Assembly (NCBI GenBank): GCA_026003235.1
Contig: BPGW01000003.1
Coordinates: 62,001 to 126,000 of the forward strand
DNA: 64,000 nucleotides
Origin: Bacteroidia bacterium
GTDB lineage: Bacteria; Bacteroidota; Bacteroidia; SpSt-205
Reading direction: 5' to 3'
In this document: piece after piece, positions 52,001-61,716 of the stretch
How the letters are laid out: every line of letters begins with the position of its first letter
Numbering within the stretch: the first letter of the stretch is position 1
Translations under genes and position numbers: made by a program
Notes under the pieces: generated by a model
Seen by the model: only the letters and a program-made list of their open reading frames with translations
Told to the model about the DNA's origin: nothing
Database searches by the model: none

Positions 52001-52766
52001 TGCGGAAGGTGCGCGGGGTGGTGTTGCCGCTATTCCAGGGCTCTTCGCGCAGGGCAAGGCCCACCCAGTCCGCGTGCCCATCGGTGCGAAAGACATGCCA
52101 CGTAGACTTGCTCCAAGAGGAGTCTGTACCGCAGAGGTTCTCACCCTGGCGCACAGACTGGCACGATACCTCATAGCTCACATCGCGCAGGAGCGGATAG
52201 TAGCCCGTACTGAGCGTGCCGAAGTTTTGGGCGGTGCTGCCGTGGTCGTAGGCGGTCTCCGCACCTGCGCTGGCGTCAGGCGCCCTAACCGTAATACTTA
52301 GGTAGAGCTGCGCACTGGGGTCCGTCACGCTATTGTCTATGCCGATCTGGATGAGATACCAGCCCCGACGCAGACAAGCGTGCGTATAGCCCTGCATGGT
52401 CTGGATAGGCGGGTACACGTAGTGGGATGCGCCGGGCAGGCAGTCATCACCCCGGTACAAAGTCCAGCCCGCTTTCTCTACGGGGATAGAGTTGCCTACC
52501 TGCGAGAGGAGGATCTGCACCGTGCGCGTGGTAGGCAGGAAGAAGCGGTACCAGATACTCTTTCCGTTGGGGACGCCCACGGGGTAGTACTCGCCGATCT
52601 GCGAGGTGGCGTTGTGCACGGCTACAGGCGTCGTGGTGTAGCCAATCAGCTCGCCGTAGCCCCCATCGGGGATAGGGATGAGCGCCGCGTTCTGGCAGTT
52701 GTCGTTGGCCGGCTGCGCAAGCAGCCTAAGCTGCATCAGCAGCAATAAGCCTACACAATACCGCAT
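46014..52766 (-). CDS. Giant T9SS-sorted modular surface protein (2250 residues)
   Basis: Signal peptide M-R-Y-C-V-G ... L-L-A-Q, then P-A-N-D-N-C. About eight divergent PPC-like beta modules follow (to about residue 1430), most marked by Y-x-G-D followed about 25-40 residues later by C-x-x-P-G-x-Y-(T/L). Next is a PKD domain (Y-S-W-N-F-G-D-G ... H-T-Y-x-x-P-G-T-Y), a second PKD-like region, four to five tandem 24-25-residue G-G-P-Y-D-G-A-S-L repeats (see 47563-47893), a discoidin (F5/8C)-like domain (V-E-W-T-Y-P-D-L-R-S-V-N-R-I-V-L-Y), a further PKD-like domain, an FN3-like domain and a type A sorting domain (V-R-V-Y-P-N-P-T-S-G-T-L-Y ... A-G-I-Y-T-L-R-I). Likely adhesin or matrix protein. 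No -7 box precedes it; it starts 11 bases after a decayed SUMF1-type gene. Confidence 0.88.
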   Translation of the reverse strand: MRYCVGLLLLMQLRLLAQPANDNCQNAALIPIPDGGYGELIGYTTTPVAVHNATSQIGEYYPVGVPNGKSIWYRFFLPTTRTVQILLSQVGNSIPVEKAGWTLYRGDDCLPGASHYVYPPIQTMQGYTHACLRRGWYLIQIGIDNSVTDPSAQLYLSITVRAPDASAGAETAYDHGSTAQNFGTLSTGYYPLLRDVSYEVSCQSVRQGENLCGTDSSWSKSTWHVFRTDGHADWVGLALREEPWNSGNTTPRTFRISLYQGDVRTNDSLSLTPVQTCINRTQTTPGEWLNVEFYCLQPNTWYSIQILYPTDYEGNVRLRLYERGTAPALGYHPTSLPASHQLGSLSGGADVSRTDYWACQAYISANPCPTLAPATPSTIHGYQLALYYTFSLPAAADVDFDHWTPCGGYDMRVRIFSGNSMVDGCNLALVYDQTWPDFTIRCMPAGSYTVQILGGYNPATLWDRCYGVLGYSVSFRLRVTSPPQMNYGLRNRPVDADLYNSGNPLTPGTTYYANRDTIDCGTTLLPAGDVCGSDRDRAIYRIIHIGQDGILEVGGGNWQAFRYRLYRGDARFEPVSGGRIQNLVDQAGCQDTYYPFKVCVTPGIYTLVSLAGPSHVGESDRPWVRLHTFPAGDRRFYDPTAPVVNHPAVGPGPQYVGALQGSTHSLSSSWTRVTCEDNPLTILGYPPCGGATKQFYWEVYIHEPSLVTFSPYENEIAVQGWSSWRTFRGRISDNSLTSLYRDCHWSYTACMEPGWYTFVAYARGGTYANPSYSNHRGLAIGNTIGFNISRNPNVQKYGTFASAHRPGALDWQPHYVYAPHQHRTYTLDWEYWSCANNLPFPPGITSCNSSDNRISYRVFSLTRPSYVIIYQDAWWRFSRSRLYQGDITASSPPYTIVHDCTDGAMYLCWLPPGDYTLVTFASDAHIGETYTPTIYVDSVGYSLHDHAAAAYDFGDIPADNTEYRTRPGDPLGPYGRPGSTDWIFCTTGAVSSDPNAGVCPTGSVNTTPPSDNPPAILPGSRRRNLWYTFTVSDPGQVYVSVYAQTPGTGQQPAFEVYVSDDFNYTPPSQVDSTIPQGLSLVVSSQYPWWCCSQYTTVRFYRDPCNNVPKRYYVVVYRNDCGKQPNIQIEVGIRVEPLPPLFVMYDHYSEANIITGNPTTTCSPPYSGAALPAGTYTGCQGDLTCATKDPTDKNSCGVRTIWYRFTSDITGFVYLNYDRPGVTPADNYRYDADDIQLYYDATPGDPAGLVRIPLTDGHWTHPNLGHRRWGRACVQKGRTYYIMLTGCNHLGYVVPRIWLEEHKADYCQDSLAISFTGLGTQSVTTRIDCFTIGEAPGESNPTIGCLGPPTGMKSAWFLVQNNYSDTLDFNVTIIENTTAVGSQVKYRIMLGDCNIMNPDECVAEGAYVTLHLKCRPPGMPFWVHVILPDWATGTLTLQVEALPATEPCRPPRPECPITRFTADGGCVNTPISFINTSTAGAVTYSWNFGDGNTSTATNPIHTYTSPGTYTVWLKVDNGTCADSTYLYVVISPKPGISVSYPSPVFVGLPFTLTPTYTDLGGHVQYLWNFCAHPGGCDATPSSFVGATPPPIEYSTPGTKRICVTVINDYGLCDSTYCFEVNVLHVPLYGGPYDGASLVYTTCRPVGTGTFWAGGPYDGASLTYISCRPVGTGGSMWTGGPYDGASLTYISCRPIGTGTSFWTGGPYDGASLTYISCRPIGTGTSFWAGGPYDGADAARRADWLLSGQDAFACLGSPATLTSTPHPMQWYTTETGGSPVHTGSSYSTPPLTGPTLLYVQPICGGTGERIPLYAIPLEPASPSMQVSSPTTPPCAGQTPITFTNQTLISGPSQPTVGTLLTGVSTTPGTVGTMTFSSASVLNFAELYDGVNQQGTAWTPANTSGGRPWVEWTYPDLRSVNRIVLYRCQSCPNAGSRSPLRLYLYYHDGTAWVLARTFWLRPSTSGSITGTYDTGTFTETANRFYARWRLELEVNQPMAPPLGELQIYASEPVIGGTAHWSFDGGATWTTGAAVTHTFSTPGNHEVLLTVQSPEHACTDTLRQTIAVENCVPLASVSTTLQGVLLEGRRIQLTWRATHPAQYAILYKLNGLVWQPIYAHRQEGDSTFVWIDENPSLSQPNVYRVESYHPVTQRLLSSNVVEITLTPEDFGEFVRVYPNPTSGTLYVEAGSVTDQTIRIRVYDARGAEVLFMPNLTLPKGIHRFQLNTRSWAAGIYTLRIEGQTRTEDFRVLKLE
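47563..47893 (-). repeat. In-frame 75/72-bp tandem repeats in the giant gene
   Basis: Units at 47611-47685 (75 bp), 47686-47760 (75 bp) and 47761-47832 (72 bp) are nearly identical, flanked by a partial unit (47563-47610) and a diverged one (47833-47893). Each encodes G-G-P-Y-D-G-A-S-L-T-Y-I-S-C-R-P plus a G-T-G-x-x-F-W linker. All lengths keep frame, and each full copy has one Cys. Confidence 0.9.
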
Positions 52767-52777
52767 ACATCCACCTT

Positions 52778-54275
52778 TTAACGGGCCGGACGACCACCTA
52801 CACTAGGATCACGGTGAGTGGGATTACCCCAGGCGTTGGGGCACCAGAACCCAAAAGACCTTACCGTAACCCCACAGTCTATTGTCAGCACCGTGATAGA
52901 TCCTCCTCGGACTTCCCAGGCACACGCTTGTGCCGAACGTCAGCCGAGCCGTAACTTGTCGTTGCCCCCAGCCAGCTTTCATTATGCCCACCAGGACCAA
53001 GGACGCCGTCGCCCGGCATGAGTTTTCCCCAGTGACTGCTGTAGGTCGCATTCCACGCACGCCGCACGGCTATGTAGTAGTTCCCATACATTTCCGCAGA
53101 GGTCCAGGTTGCCGAAGTAGCCGGCGCCGCTGGATCGGCGGTCCGTGGTGGTGGTTTTGGCGTGGATGCCAACGCGCGCAGGTCCTTGTCCGCCATCGCC
53201 CCCAATATAAGTGACACCGTCACAGGTACAGTTGGAGCCGCTGGGCGCGGTGAACTCCTCCGTGCCATTCTCTGCGCCTGAGAAAGTGGTGCCGCAGGTC
53301 GCTCCTGTATCAATCCCCCAAGCGTACTCAAGGTAGCTGTCCGGATTGGAGGGTGGGGCGAAAGAACCGCGAACGGCCTTAATGTACTCAAAGCTGGTGG
53401 CGGGCCGCAGGGCCGCCCAATCGCAGTAAGTCAAAAAGTCTACGACAGAGATGTAGCCCTGGGCTCGGTCGGGCCGGTCCGAATAGAAGCCAAGGCCGCC
53501 AGGTTGCGTGCGGTTGCGGTCACTGACCGGAGCTGACCAGGCGTAGCTGGCATGACTCAGAAAGTCTGCGAACTGCCCCTGCGATATCTCGTACTTAGCC
53601 AAATGAAAGCCCCAGTAGCCCGTGAGATGACTCGGGGACAGTGGACCCATTGAACACTGCTAGGTTGCCTGGACCTGCCGACGTATATTAGTGTATTCAC
53701 GATCATCAGCTATCACTCCAGCCCCAGGACGTGGCACTAGGATGTGGGTGGCGGTATAAATAACTTGCCCAGAAGGCGCCGGTGGGGATGTAGACCATTT
53801 CTATGGCGAAGACGGCGACATCGTAGGCGTCGTTGGGGTTGTTGGGGTCGGGTTTGGGGAGGTTCATGAGCTTGAGGGTGATGGTCTCTGGCCCGACGGT
53901 GGGGAAAACGCCGCGTCCTTTGATGCGCAGCATCACGCCGGTATTGTAGGGGAAGCTATCAATGCCGACGGTACCCGTTTGGGTGCCGCGCAGGGTCCAT
54001 ACCGGCTCCAGGTTCCCAAAGTTGTGCCTACTTAAGACGGTGTCTATGAGGCCGTGGGCCCAGACTTGGGATCCTGTGTTACAGGGCCGGAACTTGACGA
54101 ATACCCAAGCGGCATCGTAGTTGATAGAGAGGTTCCATCCGTTCTGCCATTCAATTTTGAAGGTGATGGTGCTGTCGTTGTGGTTGACGGTGAGGTCAAA
54201 TACGCGGATGGCGTTGGCTTGTAGATAGGCGCCAGAGAGGAGGGCGACGGTTGCGAGCAGCGTGCGTACTTGCAT
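52778..54275 (-). pseudogene. Decayed SUMF1/formylglycine-generating-enzyme-type gene
   Basis: The 5' part (54275 to 53706) is an intact N-terminal region: signal peptide M-Q-V-R-T-L-L ... L-Q-A-N-A, a beta domain, then N-D-A-Y-D-V-A-V-F-A-I-E-M-V-Y-I-P-T-G-A-F, the usual entry to the SUMF1 fold, after which the frame stops. The core resumes in another frame at about 53650 with K-Y-E-I-S-Q-G-Q-F-A-D-F-L, W-A-A-L-R-P and D-L-C-G-N-V-W-E, breaks again near 53087 (one extra base before Y-Y-I-A-V), and its last part (G-D-G-V-L-G-P-G-G-H; R-I-Y-H-G-A-D-N-R-L-W-G-Y-G; G-F-W-C-P-N-A-W-G-N) is spread over further frames, ending at 52778. At least four indels make it a pseudogene unless this stretch is badly sequenced. 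Confidence 0.75.
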
Positions 54276-54404
54276 GGTGCTAAGTTGCGGGTGCTTTTCG
54301 CGTGTCTGCAAACCACGCATCAATGGAATGTTACAGGGGGGTCGGGGCAGAAGTGCGGTGTTATGGCCGTAGCGAGGCGATTTTGTTACATGGGGGTGCC
54401 CTTT

Positions 54405-55850
54405 TTAAAAGCGGCTAAGGAAGCGCCGTGTGAGAGAGAGGAGGGTAGGCTGAGCGGGGCGGGACCGCAGGTGGAGGGGCAGCGTGGAGCCGGTGAGGCG
54501 GGTGTGTATCCAAGTGGGGAGGGGGGTGATTTGCCAGAGGAGGGCTTCGGTGGGGTGCTGCCGGAGGTGTTTTTCCCACTGATGGGCCAGCTCAGAGAAG
54601 GGGAGGGCCGGGCTGAGAGGAGCAGGCCACTTGCGCAGCACATCGCTGAGGAAAGGACCGCTGAGGAGCGAAGCCCGATGCTTGTGCAGAAAGCGATACG
54701 CTTTGCGGAAGGCCCGCTCAAAGGAGTCCATATCGCCGGTGTCGGCTTCCCAGAGGAGGGAGATCAGGTGGGCTTCCAGTTGGGTGCCGAGGGCGGCGGT
54801 GCTCTCAAGGGCCGGCTGGAGGTAGCGGTGGGTGTCGCGGTGGCCCAGGCCTGCATAAAGCGCTGCCAAGGCAAGGTTTACCTCAGCGGCGAAGGGGGTA
54901 GGGCCGAGCTGCTGGACTTTTCGGGTGAGGGAAGGCAGCAAAGTTTGGAGCTGGGTTTCGTTGCCATAGAGCCAAAGGAGGCGCAAGAGGTGGTGGAGGG
55001 CGATGGCGAGGTTAGCCGGGTAGGTTTTGAGGCAGAGGGGCTGCTCCAGCAGAGCTTCCACGATGTGCTCCAGGTCGGCGTAAGGCTTCTGCTGGTACAG
55101 GCCGATGAGCCAGCGGTTGAGGAAGGCCTGACAGGGAATCTCTGGAGGGAGGAGGGGCTTAGGTAACGCCAGCACCGCCGAGAAGGCGGCTTCGGCTGCG
55201 GCGAGTTCGCCTTTGAGCATCTGTACAAGCCCCCAGGTGAAAGGGGTGATGTAGCGGCTTTGTCCAAGGTTCTGGGGCAGCTTGCGCAGGCGCGCTTCTA
55301 TAGCGGCGAGCTGGGCCTGCGCTTCATGCGTGCAGGGCGTGCGACCCGCTTTTCGCATCTCTTCGTTGAGGTCCATCTGCAGCTCTTGGTAGCGGATGAG
55401 GAGATACAGTTCTCGGGTCTCACGCAGGAGGCGTCTTCGCAAATACTGCTCCGATAAGTACGGCATACCGTGCGCTATCCCTGCTACCATGAGCGCGTAG
55501 GTGAGGCCTATCCGTGCGTAGGGATGTTCCAACTCTGCGTACAACCGCTTCAAAAAGCCCGGTGTGAGGGGGTATTGCCGCCGAGCCAAGTCCTTGATGA
55601 GCCAAGCCAGGAGCTCCTGGGAGGGGCGAGCCGTGGGCGTGAAGCTTCGCTTATAGAGCACCCGCCAGACCCAACTCCGCAGCCGGTGCAGTCGTACCCG
55701 GTCTGCCGTACTGGAAGCCGAGACCGATTGCCCCGTCAACAGGGCACTCAGCAGCGCAAACGAAGCAGGCGACAGTTCCGTTCGCCCCATCATCAGAAGG
55801 TAGCCTTTCTCTTCCTCTGAGAGTAAGGCGAGGTAGTCAGCAAGGCGCAT
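54405..55850 (-). CDS. Helical-repeat protein of unknown function
   Basis: A 481-residue protein without signal peptide or membrane helices, made almost entirely of Leu/Ala-rich helices; from about residue 195 paired helices with A-x-x-x-F-x-x-V-L and L-A-x-A-A-L-Y-A-G-L-G-x-x-D suggest TPR-like repeats. The first 60 residues (L-A-D-Y-L-A-L-L-S-E-E-E-K) look like a separate helical bundle. The ATG lies three bases after a perfect -7 box. Probably a cytoplasmic scaffold; no partner is evident. A 129-base gap separates its 3' end from the SUMF1-type pseudogene, with no convincing terminator. Confidence 0.75.
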   Translation of the reverse strand: MRLADYLALLSEEEKGYLLMMGRTELSPASFALLSALLTGQSVSASSTADRVRLHRLRSWVWRVLYKRSFTPTARPSQELLAWLIKDLARRQYPLTPGFLKRLYAELEHPYARIGLTYALMVAGIAHGMPYLSEQYLRRRLLRETRELYLLIRYQELQMDLNEEMRKAGRTPCTHEAQAQLAAIEARLRKLPQNLGQSRYITPFTWGLVQMLKGELAAAEAAFSAVLALPKPLLPPEIPCQAFLNRWLIGLYQQKPYADLEHIVEALLEQPLCLKTYPANLAIALHHLLRLLWLYGNETQLQTLLPSLTRKVQQLGPTPFAAEVNLALAALYAGLGHRDTHRYLQPALESTAALGTQLEAHLISLLWEADTGDMDSFERAFRKAYRFLHKHRASLLSGPFLSDVLRKWPAPLSPALPFSELAHQWEKHLRQHPTEALLWQITPLPTWIHTRLTGSTLPLHLRSRPAQPTLLSLTRRFLSRF

Positions 55851-55853
55851 TTA

Positions 55854-55861
55854 CAAAAGTA
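55854..55861 (-). promoter_or_regulatory. -7 box TACTTTTG of helical-repeat gene
   Basis: Perfect TAnnTTTG three bases before the ATG at 55850. Confidence 0.65.
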
Positions 55862-55869
55862 ACAATCCC

Positions 55870-55877
55870 TACCTTTG
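55870..55877 (+). promoter_or_regulatory. -7 box TACCTTTG of TPR lipoprotein gene
   Basis: Perfect box seven bases before the ATG at 55885. Only eight bases separate it from the divergent box at 55854-55861. Confidence 0.7.
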
Positions 55878-55884
55878 CGAGCCG

Positions 55885-58219
<2,335 letters not shown>

Positions 58220-58236
58220 GAGACAAAACCTACCCT

Positions 58237-58272
58237 AAAAAAGTACGGGGGCCTTCGCTGGGAAGGCCCCCG
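58237..58272. terminator. Bidirectional hairpin terminator
   Basis: An 11-bp stem (58246-58256 with 58262-58272), 5-base loop. On the minus strand it is followed by six U (from A at 58237-58242), so it ends the T9SS gene; for atpDC the U-tract is weaker. Confidence 0.82.
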
Positions 58273-58294
58273 CTTGGTTTTACTGAGGCTTTCC

Positions 58295-59698
58295 TCAGTG
58301 GAGGATAGTGACCTGGAAGGCGGCTTGTACGGCTTCGCTGCGCGCCCGCAACAGATACGTGCCGGCAGGCACATCGGCCACATCCACCGCAAGCACGTTT
58401 TCGCCGGCTTCCAAAGGACGCACCGGCCAGACCTTCACCGTCCGCCCATCCAAGCTGTGGAGAACAAGCTGGAGGGTGGAAGCTGCAGGCGTGCGCACCT
58501 TCAGGTGGAAGCAATCCGTGGTAGGGTTAGGATACGGCGTGAGAATCTCGCCATTTCCCCCTCGGATCCATACACCCGTTACAATGTCTTGGGCGTATAC
58601 AATGGGAAAGGCCACAAAGTTGAGACCTTGGTCGATCGGCGGACCAAAAAGGTGGGTGGGAAGCCAATCCGGTAAGGAAGAACTCAAACTGGAAGGCGTA
58701 CCATAGAAGTCTCCACCGCTTGCTGTGGTGTCGTAAAACGCCCATGAGATCAGGCTTCGTCCTAAACGGACCGTGTCTCCATTAAAGCAAGGGTGGGAAG
58801 GGATGGGACTAGCCGATGAAGGCCCGTACAGGAAATAAATCGTGTCCGTGAGGGAGTAGGTGTTGATGTTGTACCGTTCCGTGGAGACGACTACATAGTA
58901 AGAGGCGCTATCTGTGATATCCAGCGGGGTGGGGAAGTAAACAAAGTCAAAGAGTTCTGTAATGCTGCTTGTCGCAGGAGGGCACTGTGGGCCGGTGTTA
59001 TTCAGGAGCAGGTTGCCGAGCTGGACCTGATCGAGGGTTTTGGATACACTGCGGACAGAGGTAGGGTTGGGTATAGTACCCTGACGTGCTGGAGTGTAGA
59101 AGGGGGAACCGTAACTGTAGGGGCTCGCCTGATAGAGGGCATAGGTGTAGGTGTATCCACTGGCACCTTGGCCGGGGCTGGGATCGGCAAGAGAGGGGGA
59201 ACAGGGGTTGGCAGGCAGGTAGTTCAACAGCAGCAAGGCAATGCCTTTGATGGTCACGGTGCGGTTCACTCCATCTTTGTCCGGCGTAATATCATACCGC
59301 TCGGCGATAGCCCCGTCGTAGTAGGGTGCAATCCCTAGTGAAGATACGCCTGGACCGAGTTTAAAGCGCTCATTGCTGACGAGGAGGTAAGCCGCTGCCT
59401 GCTCCAGCGAGTCAAAAAAGGTTCCTACGCAGGCGGCTGGAGGGTTGGAGCGGGTATTGGGGCCGGTGCCGTTGCTGATGAGGGTGTCGCCCGCATAGTC
59501 TGGGTCGCTTGCACCATTTGGCACAGTGGTAAAGTCCTGGTTAGGTTGGAGCCAGGGCAGGGAGGTTGTACGCAGCGCCGGAGCGGAGTTTGGCATACGC
59601 AGGGATACCGTGCCCCGAGGCGCAAAGCGACTCAAGTCAAGTTGCACAGACTGAGCCCATAAGAGGGCTCCACCGCAGAGTAAGGTTAGGGTTTTCAT
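58295..59698 (-). CDS. T9SS-sorted secreted protein of unknown function
   Basis: A 467-residue protein. Signal peptide M-K-T-L-T-L-L ... L-L-W-A-Q, then a beta-rich body with D-S-L-E-Q-A-A-A-Y-L-L-V and two Y-Y-V-V-V-S-T-E-R-Y-N / Y-L-L-V-S-N-E-R-F-K strands that may mark internal duplication, and a type A sorting domain (about 385-467; L-T-P-Y-P-N-P-T-T-D-C-F ... V-P-A-G-T-Y-L-L-R-A ... F-Q-V-T-I-L-H). No catalytic motif seen. The start follows a -7-like box by seven bases. Confidence 0.83.
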   Translation of the reverse strand: MKTLTLLCGGALLWAQSVQLDLSRFAPRGTVSLRMPNSAPALRTTSLPWLQPNQDFTTVPNGASDPDYAGDTLISNGTGPNTRSNPPAACVGTFFDSLEQAAAYLLVSNERFKLGPGVSSLGIAPYYDGAIAERYDITPDKDGVNRTVTIKGIALLLLNYLPANPCSPSLADPSPGQGASGYTYTYALYQASPYSYGSPFYTPARQGTIPNPTSVRSVSKTLDQVQLGNLLLNNTGPQCPPATSSITELFDFVYFPTPLDITDSASYYVVVSTERYNINTYSLTDTIYFLYGPSSASPIPSHPCFNGDTVRLGRSLISWAFYDTTASGGDFYGTPSSLSSSLPDWLPTHLFGPPIDQGLNFVAFPIVYAQDIVTGVWIRGGNGEILTPYPNPTTDCFHLKVRTPAASTLQLVLHSLDGRTVKVWPVRPLEAGENVLAVDVADVPAGTYLLRARSEAVQAAFQVTILH

Positions 59699-59705
59699 AT
59701 CGGCA

Positions 59706-59713
59706 CGAAGTTA
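59706..59713 (-). promoter_or_regulatory. -7 box-like TAACTTCG
   Basis: One mismatch to TAnnTTTG; seven bases before the ATG at 59698. Confidence 0.45.
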
Positions 59714-59752
59714 GTGGAAAGGAGCCATACGGAGGGTGATTCCCAACCTTAG

Positions 59753-61654
59753 TTATCTATTCCATTCCCATTGAAGGTACAGGCTCCGGCCTGGGAAGGG
59801 TATACCGCCAGGGATCCATTGGCGGAAGCTACTCAGGTGGGGTTGGTAGGAAGCATGTAGGAGATTTTGTACGCCTACCGTCAGCCGCCGCCACCGAAAG
59901 GCAGCGTGTACCAGGAGATACCCGGGGGTAGGAACCTTCGTCTGATACAAACCGTACACCCGAGTCTGGGGAGCGTAGAGGAGCAGCTCCACAAAAGGTT
60001 TCCATGCCTTCCGAGCGGCTTCGTAGGCGACTCGTATCCGAAGAGGGGGTATCCGAGGTAAAAAGCGACCTTCCCGAGCATAGGAACCTATCCACTGACC
60101 TTGTACCCATCCTACCCCCAACGACCATCCTTGCCGCTGTCCTTCCAGTTCGGCTCCGTAGAGGAGGGCTTGGCGACTTCCCCATTGGAAGGCGGCCCCT
60201 ACAGCGGTAGGCAGGGTATCCGGTAGCCTTTCTACAAAGAGGTAAGCGGGAAAGTACTGCACAAAGGACCGAATGGCGAAAGCCGGCCAAGGGGAAAGGT
60301 CTCCTTCTAAGGTCCAGGCTACTTCTGAAGGGAGGAGGGGGGAACCGATTTCATACCGGCCAGCCCCTGCGTGAAAGCCATGGGCCCACAGTTCGACCGC
60401 CTGGGGAAGGCGAAATCCCCGGCTCAGACGCAGCCCAATGGGACTGCGATAGTAAGCCACCTCCATCGCCCAGGTGAGAAAGGTACGGGAGGGGCCTCCT
60501 TGCAGAGAACGGCTGCGAGCCCCGTGCACCCGAACCCCTACCAAGAGCGTGGTTGAACCCCATTCGTGCGTATGACGCCCCCATACACCCATTTCTGTAT
60601 GGTGTACCCGGGGCAGAAAAGGAGACGAGCCCGCGTCGTGGGTTTCGCGCCAAAAACCCGTGAGCCCCACCTCCGCGCTTTTTCTTACCTTGATGAGGCC
60701 TTCCCAGTCCACGCGGCTGGTGCGCAGCAGTACGTCCGGCGTAATGGGGCTGCTGCTATACTCTGCCCGGACATTGTGCTGCAGGCTCAAAGACAGCAGG
60801 TACGCCGCAGAGACCCTCTGCATAGACAACCCCGCAGAACGGATGTGTTGGAAGGGAAGATCCCGCATAAAGGCGTAAGCCGTGCGAGCGGGGATGGGCT
60901 GGCCCGTGGAAGGGGAAGTCCAGGTGGCGGTGCTCGGATCGTAGCTTGTTGAGGGCAGTCCCACTTCTTCGTCCGCACCCAAAGCCAGTATTGTCCATAC
61001 GGAGGTGGGTGAATAAAACTGGGCCGCAGCATACCCGTACCGGGCCCGGAGGCCGCTATTCCAGACGTACCCTTTTCCTGGCGCACAGTAATTGTGATAG
61101 CGCCGATCAAAAAGCTCGCCCCAGACCCTTCGGGCTTTTTGTTTGTGGGCGAAGGCGGCTTGGAGATGACTTCCTAAAGGATTGGTGAGGAGCGTGAGCG
61201 CCCCCCATCCGAGCGACGAGTCAGGGCACTGAGGGCGCACCTTCAGGACCCCTCCCAGCGCATCGCTTCCATAGCGAACCGACTGGGGCCCCAGGTGCAC
61301 GGCTACCTCCGTGTATTTCCAAGCTGGCGGAGCTTCAAACCCGTGGTCTTCGCCCCAATAGGCTCCTTCACGCGGCATGCTCCCAAAAAGCCAGAGAATC
61401 CGGCTGTAGCTATGCCCTCGCAGGACCGCACGCCCACTGAAGGCCCCCGTCGCCATCCACTCCACTCCCGCTGCACTTTGAAGCGCTTCTTGGAGGGAAA
61501 ATACAGGCCTGGGAAGGCTTGGAATCCAGCGCCCTGACAAAAAGACGGAGCGCTCCCCATACAAACGAACCGTATCTATCGTGACGCTATCCAGGGACAC
61601 GCCTTGGCTCCAAAGGAAAAAGCCCCACGCGCCCCCCATAAGGAGAAGACGCAT
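59753..61654 (-). CDS. TonB-dependent receptor
   Basis: A 633-residue outer-membrane protein. Signal peptide ends near W-S-Q; a plug domain follows (L-Q-E-A-L-Q-S-A-A-G-V, R-G-H-S-Y-S-R-I-L-W-L-F, V-A-V-H-L-G-P-Q-S-V-R-Y-G-S-D-A-L-G-G-V-L) and a 22-strand-type barrel rich in aromatic residues, ending in L-Y-L-Q-W-E-W-N-R. The plug motifs resemble vitamin B12/iron-complex receptors; there is no SusC-type N-terminal extension and no SusD partner, so import of a metal complex or cofactor is more likely than glycan uptake. The ATG at 61654 follows a perfect -7 box. Confidence 0.9.
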   Translation of the reverse strand: MRLLLMGGAWGFFLWSQGVSLDSVTIDTVRLYGERSVFLSGRWIPSLPRPVFSLQEALQSAAGVEWMATGAFSGRAVLRGHSYSRILWLFGSMPREGAYWGEDHGFEAPPAWKYTEVAVHLGPQSVRYGSDALGGVLKVRPQCPDSSLGWGALTLLTNPLGSHLQAAFAHKQKARRVWGELFDRRYHNYCAPGKGYVWNSGLRARYGYAAAQFYSPTSVWTILALGADEEVGLPSTSYDPSTATWTSPSTGQPIPARTAYAFMRDLPFQHIRSAGLSMQRVSAAYLLSLSLQHNVRAEYSSSPITPDVLLRTSRVDWEGLIKVRKSAEVGLTGFWRETHDAGSSPFLPRVHHTEMGVWGRHTHEWGSTTLLVGVRVHGARSRSLQGGPSRTFLTWAMEVAYYRSPIGLRLSRGFRLPQAVELWAHGFHAGAGRYEIGSPLLPSEVAWTLEGDLSPWPAFAIRSFVQYFPAYLFVERLPDTLPTAVGAAFQWGSRQALLYGAELEGQRQGWSLGVGWVQGQWIGSYAREGRFLPRIPPLRIRVAYEAARKAWKPFVELLLYAPQTRVYGLYQTKVPTPGYLLVHAAFRWRRLTVGVQNLLHASYQPHLSSFRQWIPGGIPFPGRSLYLQWEWNR

Positions 61655-61658
61655 GGGA

Positions 61659-61666
61659 CAAAGGTA
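61659..61666 (-). promoter_or_regulatory. -7 box TACCTTTG of TonB receptor gene
   Basis: Perfect box four bases before the ATG at 61654, in the short AT-rich gap after the upstream T9SS gene. Confidence 0.7.
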
Positions 61667-61716
61667 AGCCAAAAAATTTTTCTACTCGCCAAAAATAGGG
61701 CTAACCAGGAGCTGCC

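Noticed and set aside
54276-54404. Possible RNA gene or terminator in the gap after the helical-repeat gene
   Set aside because: No convincing stem with U-tract and no tRNA-like cloverleaf was found; I see nothing definite here.
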